This document shows positions 23,670 to 31,260 of a stretch of DNA of 31,388 bases, one piece after another. How positions within the stretch are numbered: the stretch's first letter is position 1; each line of letters opens with the position of its first letter. The stretch covers positions 1 to 31,388 of the forward strand of contig CAZKRU010000048.1 in the NCBI GenBank assembly GCA_964555235.1, written 5' to 3'. The position numbers and the translations under genes are program-made. The stretch comes from CAZKRU01 sp964555235 (GTDB lineage: Bacteria > Verrucomicrobiota > Verrucomicrobiia > Methylacidiphilales > CAMAQI01). The notes beneath the pieces are model-generated. The model made no database searches and had not been told where the DNA came from. It saw nothing but the letters and a program-made list of their open reading frames with translations.

Positions 23670-23802
23670 TTGTCTCTCGCCAAGTCCCGCCCGCAACGCT
23701 TCGCGTAGCGATGCGGGCAGGGTACGCCAAGCCGCCAAGAAAGCCATTTTGGTTTTAAAGTGGAGCATTCCTTCGCGCCTTGGCGAACTTCGCGAGAGGC
23801 AA
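23670..23802. repeat. Compound foldback element between ribD and hprK
   Basis: Outer arms TTGTCTCTCGC (23670-23680) and GCGAGAGGCAA (23792-23802) are inverted with one mismatch. Inside is a GC-rich hairpin, CCCGCCCGCA (23686-23695) with TGCGGGCAGGG (23712-23722, one extra base). It is capped by CGCT (23697-23700) with AGCG (23707-23710). The right part, 23771-23798, is a near copy of bases 1-28 of the window. The remaining ~160 bp up to hprK hold no clear gene or consensus promoter. Confidence 0.75.
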
Positions 23803-23962
23803 AATCCTGTTCTCACCACTCATTGCCACATGAGCACAGGGGCTGAAGCTTTGTGTGAGTTAATGTATGTTGTGCTTGCTTCGCTAATGATTGGGGGACG
23901 AAATCATCGACAAAAATCCGAATTGATCTCGCCCAGAGTTCCTGTCATCTTGGGGTTCCTCC

Positions 23963-24934
23963 ATGAATGATTCCCAACGTAAACCCAAGTCTTCGGTCCC
24001 TGTCGTTACGGTCGGGCAGTTTTACACTCAGCATGCCGAGGCACTCCAGTTACGGCTTTTGGCCGGGGCGGGTGGGCTGAAGCGACGGATCGGGGAAGGA
24101 ACGATCAACCGTCCCGGTCTGGCATTGGCTGGATTCTACAAATCATTTGCCCATCAGCGGCTTCAGATTATTGGGAGTGGGGAGACGGCTTATTTAAAAT
24201 CACTCCCGGAGAATATCAGCCGAAAGCGGTTACGGGAGCTCTTCGACCATAAGATTCCGTGCCTGATTTTTGCCCGGAATATCACCCCGCCGAAAGTGGT
24301 TCTAGAGGAGGCGGAGGAAGAGGAGATCGCGGTCTTTAAATCGCCCTTGCGGACGATGCGTTTGATTAATGCGGCGACGATCTGTATGGAGATGGATTTT
24401 GCTCCGCATACGAGTGAATACGGGAGCATGGTGGATATTCAGGGGGTCGGTGTTTTGGTGAGAGGAAGCAGCGGGATTGGAAAAAGCGAGTGTGCCCTCT
24501 CTTTGATTGCTCGAGGGCACAGCTTGGTTGCGGATGATATCACCCGAGTTCGCCTTTTTGAGGGCCGAGAATTGATAGGAACGGCCTCGGATTTGACTCG
24601 GTTTCACATGGAGGTTCGCGGGTTGGGAATTATCAATACAGCAACTCTTTTTGGGGTGCGTAGTATTCGAACGGAAAAACGGCTCGATTTGGTCGTCACG
24701 CTTGAGGAGTGGGGAAAGGTTGATGATGTCGACCGAATTGGTTTGGATCAAAAGCACTATGAGGTCTTGCAAATCAAAGTCCCCCATGTCATTATTCCTG
24801 TCAGGCCAGGACGAGATCTGGCGACATTGGTAGAAGTAGCGGCGTTGGATCAGAAATTAAAAGGCATGGGGCAGAATTCCGCTGTGGAGTTCAATGAGAA
24901 GCTCATGAGTGCAATTCGAAATAAAGAAAAATAA
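23963..24934 (+). CDS. hprK: HPr kinase/phosphorylase with atypical active-site Tyr
   Basis: This 323-aa bifunctional enzyme phosphorylates and dephosphorylates Ser46 of HPr in response to metabolites. The N-terminal sensor-like domain spans about 1-145. The catalytic domain has P-loop GSSGIGKS (168-175), Asp192 in HSLVADDITRV and the family signature MEVRGLGIINTATLFG (216-231). In relatives a catalytic His lies 15 residues before the first Gly of the P-loop, in an HGxLVD context. Here that position is Tyr153 in TSEYGSMVDIQG, the codon being TAC. Whether kinase or phosphorylase activity survives is open. ptsH follows 14 bp downstream and ptsI after that. The product is otherwise full length and well conserved. 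Confidence 0.93.
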   Translation: MNDSQRKPKSSVPVVTVGQFYTQHAEALQLRLLAGAGGLKRRIGEGTINRPGLALAGFYKSFAHQRLQIIGSGETAYLKSLPENISRKRLRELFDHKIPCLIFARNITPPKVVLEEAEEEEIAVFKSPLRTMRLINAATICMEMDFAPHTSEYGSMVDIQGVGVLVRGSSGIGKSECALSLIARGHSLVADDITRVRLFEGRELIGTASDLTRFHMEVRGLGIINTATLFGVRSIRTEKRLDLVVTLEEWGKVDDVDRIGLDQKHYEVLQIKVPHVIIPVRPGRDLATLVEVAALDQKLKGMGQNSAVEFNEKLMSAIRNKEK

Positions 24935-24948
24935 AACTGGAACCTCAG

Positions 24949-25254
24949 ATGGGAATTGCTACAACGAATACAGCCATGGGTGGAGATAAAATTATTAAGG
25001 ATGTCGTCGTTTCGAATAAACTGGGAATTCATGCCCGTCCTGCAGCGATGTTTGTTCGAGTCGCGAATCGGTTTACATCTGAAATTTGGGTTGAAAAAGA
25101 TGGCGAAGAAGTCAACGGCAAAAGCATTATGGGTCTCATGTTGCTGGCGGCTGGTTGTGGCTCTCGTTTAAAAGTGACAGCCATCGGGTCAGATGCTCCT
25201 CAGGCACTCAAAGAGATTGAAGAACTGATCGCTCGTAAGTTTGACGAGGAATAA
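24949..25254 (+). CDS. ptsH: Phosphocarrier protein HPr
   Basis: This small cytosolic phosphocarrier of 101 aa (usual length 85-90) has ~10 extra N-terminal residues if the first ATG is used. The in-frame ATG at 24976 would give a standard-length protein. The phosphorelay His is at residue 28 in KLGIHARPAAMF. The regulatory Ser is at residue 59 in NGKSIMGLMLLAA, 31 residues on, matching the His15/Ser46 spacing. Both EI-dependent and HprK-dependent phosphorylation are therefore possible. GGAACC lies upstream of ATG 24949. It sits between hprK and ptsI, followed by a weak terminator-like stem. Confidence 0.96.
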   Translation: MGIATTNTAMGGDKIIKDVVVSNKLGIHARPAAMFVRVANRFTSEIWVEKDGEEVNGKSIMGLMLLAAGCGSRLKVTAIGSDAPQALKEIEELIARKFDEE

Positions 25255-25272
25255 AGGCCTTCATCGGTGATG

Positions 25273-25309
25273 AATCCCTTCAAAAATGGGGGATTTTCAA
25301 TTTTTTTTT
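25273..25309 (+). terminator. Terminator-like stem and T-run after ptsH
   Basis: AATCCC (25273-25278) pairs with GGGATT (25290-25295) and is followed by TTTTCAA and a run of nine Ts (25301-25309). The stem is only 6 bp with an 11-nt loop, so termination may be partial and leave some read-through into ptsI. The 114-bp gap otherwise holds no gene. Confidence 0.45.
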
Positions 25310-25368
25310 GAGTTTTTTTAAAATATCACTGGCATTTTTTATACCTTTTCGTGTAGAAAGATTCCGTC

Positions 25369-27138
25369 GTGTCGGAATCAGAATCCCAATCATCACAGGA
25401 AATTCGCTTTACCGGAGTTGCGGCCTCCCCCGGGGTCGTTACGGCTCCGATCATCGTTTTTGCGTCAGATGAGAAGATTGTTCGTCGTCGCAAGATCAAG
25501 GAAGAGGATATTTCTCGGGAATTGGGGATTTTTGAAGAGGCGTTAGGCCAGACTCGAAAGGAAATTTTAGAGATCAAAGAGCGTCTTTCTGCCGATATCA
25601 TGGAGAAAGATGCGGAGATTTTCGAGGCGCATCTTTTGGTGTTGGATGATCCGACGATTATCGAGGCGGTCAAAACGCAATTGGAAGAAAAGCTTCTGAG
25701 CGTTGATTATCTCTATCAGCAGACGACCAAGTCGTTCGTCCAGCAACTGCGGAAAATCGATGACGAGTATTTGAGTGAGCGTGCCTCGGATATTCAGGAT
25801 GTCAGCCGCCGTGTTTTGCGTCACATGCAAGGGCGTGGCGGTGGACGAATTTATCAGCTTGATTCCCCCAGCATTATTCTTGCCCATGACTTGACTCCGT
25901 CCGATACGGCGCAGATGGACCGGAGCATGGTGCTCGGTTTTGCCACCGAAGTCGGAAGTCGTACCTCGCACACGGCGATCATGGCGCGCTCGCTAAACAT
26001 CCCGGCAGTGGTCAGTCTCCGCAATGTTATCGGCAAAATCGAAAGCGGTTGTGAAGCCCTCCTCGATGGTCATGAGGGGATCCTCATCCTCAATCCGACC
26101 GATCAGACGAAATGGCTTTACGGACAGATCGAAGGAAAGCGTCTCGAGGTTGATACGCGGTTGGAATCGCTTCGCGAAAGTATTGCGATTACTTCCGATC
26201 AACGCCGATTGATTGTTTCAGCGAACGTTGGATTGGATGAGGATCTTCCGTTACTCAAAGAAAACGGAGCCGAAGGGGTCGGGCTTTACCGGACCGAGTT
26301 TCTCTTTCTCAATCGAGAAGAATTTCCGTCAGAAGAAGAGCAATATCAAAAGTACCTTCAGGTGGCACAGACCGCCAAGCCCCATTCGATCATTATTCGA
26401 ACCCTCGATATTGGAGGGGATAAGATGGCTACCAACGGGGAAATTACTCCGGAAGCCAATCCCTTTTTAGGGTGGCGTGGGATTCGCTTCTGTCTGGATC
26501 GGGTCGAGATTTTTAAAACGCAACTCCGGGCAATCTGCCGCGCCAGTGCAGAAGGAAATGTTCGGGTCATGTTCCCGATGGTTTCCGATATTTCCGAATT
26601 CCGACGGGCGAAGGACCTATTTTGGGAAGTTTACAACGACCTCAAAAACAATGGGGTTCCCGTTGGCGAAAAGATCGATTGTGGCGTGATGATTGAAGTT
26701 CCCTCGGCGGCGATGACGGCCGATGCGTTTGCCAAGGAGGCGGACTTTCTCAGTATCGGGACAAACGATTTGATTCAATACACCCTTGCCGTAGATCGGG
26801 TGAATGAGCGGGTGGCGAATCTTTATCAACCGACCCATCCTTCGATTCTCCGTCTGATTCACCGGGTGGTTGAAGCCGGACACCAGGAAAAAATCTGGGT
26901 TGGGGTTTGTGGTGAAATGGCTGGAGATATTCTCATGACGCCCATGCTCGTTGGGCTAGGAGTTGACGAATTAAGCTTGGGTTCCGTCTTTGTTCCTCGC
27001 ATCAAAAAAGCAATTCAGACGATGAACTACGAAGAGACCCGGGCTTTGGCTCAAGGTTGGATGCAGTCGGGAAGCAGTGCGGAGATTGCAAAAGCCCTCG
27101 AAGAGTTTGCCCGGCGGCTCTATCCTGATTTGTTGTAA
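25369..27138 (+). CDS. ptsI: Phosphoenolpyruvate-protein phosphotransferase (Enzyme I)
   Basis: This 589-aa cytosolic enzyme autophosphorylates with PEP and passes the phosphate to HPr. The N-terminal HPr-binding and swivelling domains lead to the active His201 in GSRTSHTAIMARSLNIPAVV. The C-terminal PEP-binding barrel has GVGLYRTEFLFLNR, IIIRTLDIGGDKM, FLSIGTNDLIQYTLAVDR and VGVCGEMAGD with the conserved active-site Cys. Length is close to the ~575 norm. The start is GTG at 25369, with AGAAAG about 10 nt upstream. No EIIA, EIIB or EIIC gene is in the window, so the hprK-ptsH-ptsI set may serve regulation or sugar permeases encoded elsewhere. Confidence 0.97.
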   Translation: MSESESQSSQEIRFTGVAASPGVVTAPIIVFASDEKIVRRRKIKEEDISRELGIFEEALGQTRKEILEIKERLSADIMEKDAEIFEAHLLVLDDPTIIEAVKTQLEEKLLSVDYLYQQTTKSFVQQLRKIDDEYLSERASDIQDVSRRVLRHMQGRGGGRIYQLDSPSIILAHDLTPSDTAQMDRSMVLGFATEVGSRTSHTAIMARSLNIPAVVSLRNVIGKIESGCEALLDGHEGILILNPTDQTKWLYGQIEGKRLEVDTRLESLRESIAITSDQRRLIVSANVGLDEDLPLLKENGAEGVGLYRTEFLFLNREEFPSEEEQYQKYLQVAQTAKPHSIIIRTLDIGGDKMATNGEITPEANPFLGWRGIRFCLDRVEIFKTQLRAICRASAEGNVRVMFPMVSDISEFRRAKDLFWEVYNDLKNNGVPVGEKIDCGVMIEVPSAAMTADAFAKEADFLSIGTNDLIQYTLAVDRVNERVANLYQPTHPSILRLIHRVVEAGHQEKIWVGVCGEMAGDILMTPMLVGLGVDELSLGSVFVPRIKKAIQTMNYEETRALAQGWMQSGSSAEIAKALEEFARRLYPDLL

Positions 27139-27186
27139 TCTTTGAGATTGAACCGCGGCTTCTTTCCCGGTTAGATTCGTCCCCCT

Positions 27187-27927
27187 ATGCAAGTTCTTAT
27201 TCTCGCCGCCGGCTATGCGACCCGTCTTTATCCCCTGACCCTCAACCAACCGAAGCCGCTGCTTCCGGTGGCTGGAAGACCGATGTTGGAGCATGTCATT
27301 GATCGAATGCTCACGATGGAGGGAGTTGAGGAATGGTTGATTGTGACGAATCATAAATTTGCCGGACACTTTGAAACCTGGGGGGCGGATTACCGCAGTC
27401 GCCATCCTGATTTTAAATTTCGAGTCTTTGATGATGGATCGACCAGTGACAGCGATAAGCTTGGAGCGATTGGCGATATGAATTTTGTGATTCAGAAGGG
27501 GGCCATCAAAGGAGATTTGATCGTTGTGGCAGGAGATAATCTTTTTAATGAATCCCTCGTTGACTTTGGCCGTTTCTGCAAAGAGAAGAAGACTTCGGTT
27601 TTGGCCGTCTATGATGTTGGGAGTTTGGAAGAGATTAAAAAATACAACAGCATCTCCTTGGATCCTCAGGGAAAAATCACCTTTTTTGAAGAAAAGCCAA
27701 AGGAACCCAAGAGTACGTTGACAGGAATTGCGCTCTATTATTATCCGGCCGAGGTTGTAAAACTCTTGCAGACTTACTTGGCCGAGGGAAATAATCCGGA
27801 TCAACCTGGACGCTTTGTTCAATGGCTTTACCCCAAGGTTCCGGTGCATACCTGGAAAGTTCCGGGAATCTGGTACGACATCGGAAGCAAAGAGACGTTG
27901 GAAGAGGCGAACCGGATTTTTAAATAA
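27187..27927 (+). CDS. Sugar nucleotidyltransferase (NTP_transferase family)
   Basis: This 246-aa protein activates a sugar 1-phosphate with an NTP to give an NDP-sugar for polysaccharide or glycoconjugate synthesis. The N-terminal signature LILAAGYATRLYPLTLNQPK carries the Gly-rich nucleotide loop (here GYATRLYPLT where GxGTRL is most common) and the catalytic Lys in PKPLLPVAGRPM. VVAGDNLFN holds the Mg-binding Asp, followed by FFEEKPKEPKSTL and GIWYDIGSKETLEEANR. It most resembles glucose-1-phosphate thymidylyltransferases, but the sugar and base cannot be fixed. It lacks the C-terminal hexapeptide repeat domain of longer relatives. No Shine-Dalgarno sequence is seen. It is flanked by ptsI (48 bp) and msrA (16 bp). 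Confidence 0.88.
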   Translation: MQVLILAAGYATRLYPLTLNQPKPLLPVAGRPMLEHVIDRMLTMEGVEEWLIVTNHKFAGHFETWGADYRSRHPDFKFRVFDDGSTSDSDKLGAIGDMNFVIQKGAIKGDLIVVAGDNLFNESLVDFGRFCKEKKTSVLAVYDVGSLEEIKKYNSISLDPQGKITFFEEKPKEPKSTLTGIALYYYPAEVVKLLQTYLAEGNNPDQPGRFVQWLYPKVPVHTWKVPGIWYDIGSKETLEEANRIFK

Positions 27928-27943
27928 TCGCTCCGGCAACCGA

Positions 27944-28459
27944 ATGGATTCCCTTCAAAAAGCAACGTTTGGCGGAGGTTGTTTCTGGTGCGTGGAAGCA
28001 GTTTACGAACGACTGCCGGGAGTGAAATCGGTGACTTCGGGATATGCGGGCGGAACGGTTCTGAATCCGACTTACGAGCAGATTTGTGAGGGGGATACCG
28101 GGCATGCGGAGGTTGTACAGATCGAATTTGATCCCGCCCTTTGCTCTTACGAGCGGTTGCTCGAGGTCTTCTGGCTCGTGCATGATCCGACGACTTTGAA
28201 TCGTCAGGGAAACGATGAGGGAACGCAGTATCGCTCGGTGATTTTCTTCCATGATGAGATGCAGCGACAGGCGGCAGAGCGCTCCAAGAAGGAGGCTGCC
28301 ACTCATTTTCCAAAAGCGATTGTCACCGAGATTTCACCACTTCCGGTCTTTTATCCGGCAGAGAATTACCATCAGGATTTCTACCGTTTAAATCCGCATC
28401 AGCCTTACTGTGCGATTACCATTCCGCCTAAGCTTCATAAGGTTTTCGGTTCTCGGTGA
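27944..28459 (+). CDS. msrA: Peptide methionine sulfoxide reductase MsrA
   Basis: This 171-aa cytosolic repair enzyme reduces the S-form of methionine sulfoxide in proteins. The catalytic motif GGCFWCVEAV has the nucleophilic Cys13. Other family marks are GYAGGTVLNPTYEQICEGDTGHAEVVQI, the HDPTTLNRQGNDEGTQYRS region and YHQDFYRLNP. A resolving Cys may be in QPYCAITIPPK. The ATG at 27944 gives the standard length. The longer in-frame start at 27815 lies inside the preceding gene. It is 16 bp after the nucleotidyltransferase gene and converges with the aldehyde dehydrogenase gene across a foldback element. Confidence 0.97.
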   Translation: MDSLQKATFGGGCFWCVEAVYERLPGVKSVTSGYAGGTVLNPTYEQICEGDTGHAEVVQIEFDPALCSYERLLEVFWLVHDPTTLNRQGNDEGTQYRSVIFFHDEMQRQAAERSKKEAATHFPKAIVTEISPLPVFYPAENYHQDFYRLNPHQPYCAITIPPKLHKVFGSR

Positions 28460-28470
28460 GATGGATGTTT

Positions 28471-28540
28471 TTTTCGCGCGGAAAACCCTTCTGAAAGAAA
28501 AAAAGATTTCTCGGCGAGATCCGCGACTCCGCGCGAGAAA
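28471..28540. terminator. Foldback element between convergent msrA and aldehyde dehydrogenase genes
   Basis: TTTTCGCGCGGA (28471-28482) pairs with TCCGCGCGAGAAA (28528-28540, one base longer). The left arm follows a T-run and the right arm is followed by TGGTTTTTTC, so on either strand the fold would end in Us. That suits a two-way terminator between genes that end head to head. The arm words match those at 20632-20705, so it also belongs to the repeat set. Confidence 0.6.
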
Positions 28541-28582
28541 TGGTTTTTTCAGAACGCTTAGGAAAAAGCGGTACAGGCAGGG

Positions 28583-30061
28583 TCAAATCTTTGAAAACCA
28601 GCCGAGCTTTGCCGGTGCCATGTTCAGATTGATCTGTTTAACTTCCTGATAAGCATCGAGTCCGTAGGTGCCAAGTTCGCGGCCGATTCCGGATTGTTTG
28701 TAGCCGCCCCAAGGGGCTTCGTTGAAGGTGGGATGATAGGTATTCATCCAGGTGATTCCGGCGCGAAGCTGACGTAGCACTCGCAAGCCTTTGGCTCCAT
28801 CGGTGGTAAAAACGCCGCCTGCGAGTCCATAGATGGTGTCGTTGGCGAGACGAATCGCTTCTTCCTCGGTTTTGAAAAGCTGAAGAACGAGCACGGGCCC
28901 AAAAATTTCTTCTTGGACGATTCGCATTTTTGGAGTGGTCTGAGCAAAGAGCGTGGGTGCCATGAAGTTTCCGCCAGCTCGTTTGGAATCGGTGAAACGA
29001 TTTCCTCCAGCGAGGAGCGTCGCGCCTTCCTTTTTTCCGGTTTCGACATAGCCAAGTACTTTTTCAAGATGCGCTTTACTGATAAGCGGACCCATCTCCG
29101 TTTCAGGAAGCATGCCGTCACCGACGACGACTTTTCCAAAGGCATCCGCGAGGCGGGGGAGGAATCGCTCGGCAAGCGACTCCTCCAAAATCAGACGTGA
29201 TCCGGCGCTGCAGACTTCCCCTTGTCCCGCCAGAATTCCGAACATTGCGAACTCGAGAGCAATGTCGAAATCGGCGTCGGCAAAAACGATATTGGGGCTT
29301 TTTCCGCCCAATTCCAAAGTCACTTTTTTCAAGTTACTTGTTGCCCCTTGCATAATTTTTCGCCCCGTCACCGTTCCGCCCGTAAAGGCGATTTTATCCA
29401 CGAGGAGACTTTCGGCAAGGACTCGGCCGACCGGTTCTCCGGGCCCGAGGAGGAGCTGTGCGGAACCGGGAGGAAATCCAACTTCAGCGATGAGCTCGAA
29501 GAGTTTGATTGCAGTGAGGGGAGTCATCTCCGCCGGTTTAAGAATGCAACAATTTCCCGCTCCGAGTCCTGGGGCTAGTTTCCAGGCGGCCATAAGAAGT
29601 GGGTAATTCCACGGAATGATCTGACCACAGACTCCGATCGGTTCGCGTACGACCATGGCTTGGATATTGGGATCACTGACCTCGTAGGTCTGCCCGAGAG
29701 ACTTGGTGATTAATCCGGCATAATAACGAAAGCAGGCGCAGGCATCGGCTACATCGTATTTGGCTTCGCGAAGTGGTTTTCCGTTGTTTTGCGTTTCAAG
29801 AGTCGCAAATTCATCAGTCCGTTTTTCAAGAAGATCGGCGAGTTTAAAAAGATAGGAGGCTCGTTCCGGAGCACGCATCCGGGGCCAAGGTCCTTCGTCG
29901 AAAGCTTTTCGCGCGTGAGAAGTCGCACGTTCCGCATCCACGGCAGTTCCGTCCGAAACGGTGGCAATGACTTGATTGGTGGCGGGATTGAGAATCTCCC
30001 TCGTTTTTCCCTCAGCTGAAGCGACCCATTCCCCGTTCAGATACAGTTGACCCTGAGACAT
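28583..30061 (-). CDS. NAD(P)-dependent aldehyde dehydrogenase (betaine/aminoaldehyde dehydrogenase-like)
   Basis: This 492-aa aldehyde dehydrogenase oxidises an aldehyde to a carboxylate. Visible features are the Asn region IIPWNYPLLMAAWKLAPGLG, cofactor segment LKPAEMTPL, FTGGTVTGRKIM, general base Glu in VTLELGGKSPNIVF and catalytic Cys in GQGEVCSAGSRL. They also include FGPVLVLQLF and the C-terminal WGGYKQSGIGRELG. The segment NGEWVASAEGKTREILNPAT at the start and overall pattern are closest to betaine-aldehyde and aminobutyraldehyde dehydrogenases. Substrate choice is uncertain. The start has the best ribosome-binding site in the window, AGGAGG 6 nt before the ATG (30068-30073 on the plus strand). 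It lies 122 bp downstream of the deacetylase-fold gene. Confidence 0.92.
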   Translation of the reverse strand: MSQGQLYLNGEWVASAEGKTREILNPATNQVIATVSDGTAVDAERATSHARKAFDEGPWPRMRAPERASYLFKLADLLEKRTDEFATLETQNNGKPLREAKYDVADACACFRYYAGLITKSLGQTYEVSDPNIQAMVVREPIGVCGQIIPWNYPLLMAAWKLAPGLGAGNCCILKPAEMTPLTAIKLFELIAEVGFPPGSAQLLLGPGEPVGRVLAESLLVDKIAFTGGTVTGRKIMQGATSNLKKVTLELGGKSPNIVFADADFDIALEFAMFGILAGQGEVCSAGSRLILEESLAERFLPRLADAFGKVVVGDGMLPETEMGPLISKAHLEKVLGYVETGKKEGATLLAGGNRFTDSKRAGGNFMAPTLFAQTTPKMRIVQEEIFGPVLVLQLFKTEEEAIRLANDTIYGLAGGVFTTDGAKGLRVLRQLRAGITWMNTYHPTFNEAPWGGYKQSGIGRELGTYGLDAYQEVKQINLNMAPAKLGWFSKI

Positions 30062-30183
30062 CCTGAACCTCCTCTAATCCGTGATTGGATATTGAGATAA
30101 CAATAACTCAGAACAAAAGAAACGCAAACGAGCTCTCAATCAGCGTTGATGGGCAAGAGTCGATTTCACAGGACGGGTTTTGC
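30062..30183 (-). promoter_or_regulatory. Leader of the aldehyde dehydrogenase gene with strong ribosome-binding site
   Basis: This 122-bp gap contains AGGAGG on the minus strand, 6 nt before the dehydrogenase ATG. A possible TATTGT/TTTGCG promoter pair further upstream is poor. No gene or strong inverted repeat is visible. The gene could equally be transcribed from upstream of the deacetylase-fold gene. Confidence 0.4.
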
Positions 30184-31224
30184 TTATTTCTCAAGCAAAA
30201 CTTTTAATACTTCGACCACCGAGCTTGCCAATCCCTTGAGTCCATAACCGCCCTCAAGGAGGAAGACGATTTTTCCTCCTGAATAACCATCGGCTAACGT
30301 TCGAAGCTCTTTTGCCAGTGCTGCGTATCCTTTTTCAGTATAAGCGAGACCTGCCAAAGGATCATCGCGATGAGCATCAAATCCTGCCGAGACCAAGATA
30401 AATTCCGGGCGAAATCGTTCCATTGCCGGCTTGAGTTGAGACTGAAATGCTTCCAAAGCTTGCGGATCGCCATCTCCTTGTTTCAACTCCACATTCAAAG
30501 TGAACCCATTTCCTTTTCCGTGGCCTGTCTCCACCGAATGTCCGCTCCCCGGGTAAATTCCGTGTTGATGAACGCTAAAATAAAAGACGGTTGGATCGTT
30601 GTAAAAAATATCCTGAGTCCCGTTGCCGTGATGGACATCGAAGTCGACAATCAGCACTCGTTGAATGCCATGACGCTTTTGTAAATGACGCGCGACAATG
30701 GCGACGTTGTTAAAAATACAGAAACCCATTCCGTGATCTGCCGTCGCATGATGTCCCGGGGGGCGCACTAGGCAAAAAGCACTGGAGAGTTTTCCTTCCA
30801 TGACGCCATCCGCCGCCGCAACTCCTGCTCCGGCTGCCAACCGAGCGGCTTTTAAAGTTTCCCGAGAGATCTTGGTATCTCCCGTACTTAATTGATGACG
30901 CCCGGATTCAATCTCCCTCTGAACCAGCTCAATATAACTTTTGGGATGCACCCGCTGAAGTTGTTCCGGAGTCGCTGAAGGAAACGTAGGCCATACGACT
31001 TGATCATGGAGTGAGGATTGTCGAATCGCCTCCAAAATCGCTCGGAGCCGATCGGGTCTTTCCGGATGTCCTTCTCCGGTATCATGCGATAAAAAAACGT
31101 CGGAATAAAAAACGCCCACCGGAGCACGATCGGACTTCCGAACCGATTGAGAATCAGTTCCAGCTTTGGTGGTCCCAGAAAGTGTCGACATGAGAAGAAA
31201 AACAAACGCCCATTTCTGCATCAT
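30184..31224 (-). CDS. Exported histone deacetylase-family amidohydrolase
   Basis: This 346-aa zinc amidohydrolase has the arginase/HDAC fold and removes acyl groups from amines (acetyl-lysine or acetylpolyamines in relatives). The active site is complete: paired His in RPPGHHATADHG (158-159), zinc ligands Asp196 and His198 in VDFDVHHGNGTQ, a further Asp in VSAGFDAHRDDPLAG, and the catalytic Tyr in LLEGGYGLKG. The start of the domain is SHDTGEGHPERPDRL. Unusually, the protein begins with a convincing signal peptide (MMQKWAFVFLLMSTLSGTTKAG), so it is probably periplasmic or lipid-linked outside the cytosol. The ATG at 31224 or 31221 is chosen because it opens the signal peptide. A start at 31320 would bury it. 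It lies upstream of the aldehyde dehydrogenase gene. Confidence 0.9.
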   Translation of the reverse strand: MMQKWAFVFLLMSTLSGTTKAGTDSQSVRKSDRAPVGVFYSDVFLSHDTGEGHPERPDRLRAILEAIRQSSLHDQVVWPTFPSATPEQLQRVHPKSYIELVQREIESGRHQLSTGDTKISRETLKAARLAAGAGVAAADGVMEGKLSSAFCLVRPPGHHATADHGMGFCIFNNVAIVARHLQKRHGIQRVLIVDFDVHHGNGTQDIFYNDPTVFYFSVHQHGIYPGSGHSVETGHGKGNGFTLNVELKQGDGDPQALEAFQSQLKPAMERFRPEFILVSAGFDAHRDDPLAGLAYTEKGYAALAKELRTLADGYSGGKIVFLLEGGYGLKGLASSVVEVLKVLLEK

Positions 31225-31260
31225 GACAATCTGAATTATTTTTATGAGGTGGAAATCTTT

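Noticed and set aside
23749..23970. Short open frame of 73 codons upstream of hprK
   Set aside because: It starts within a foldback element, has no family pattern and overlaps the hprK start.
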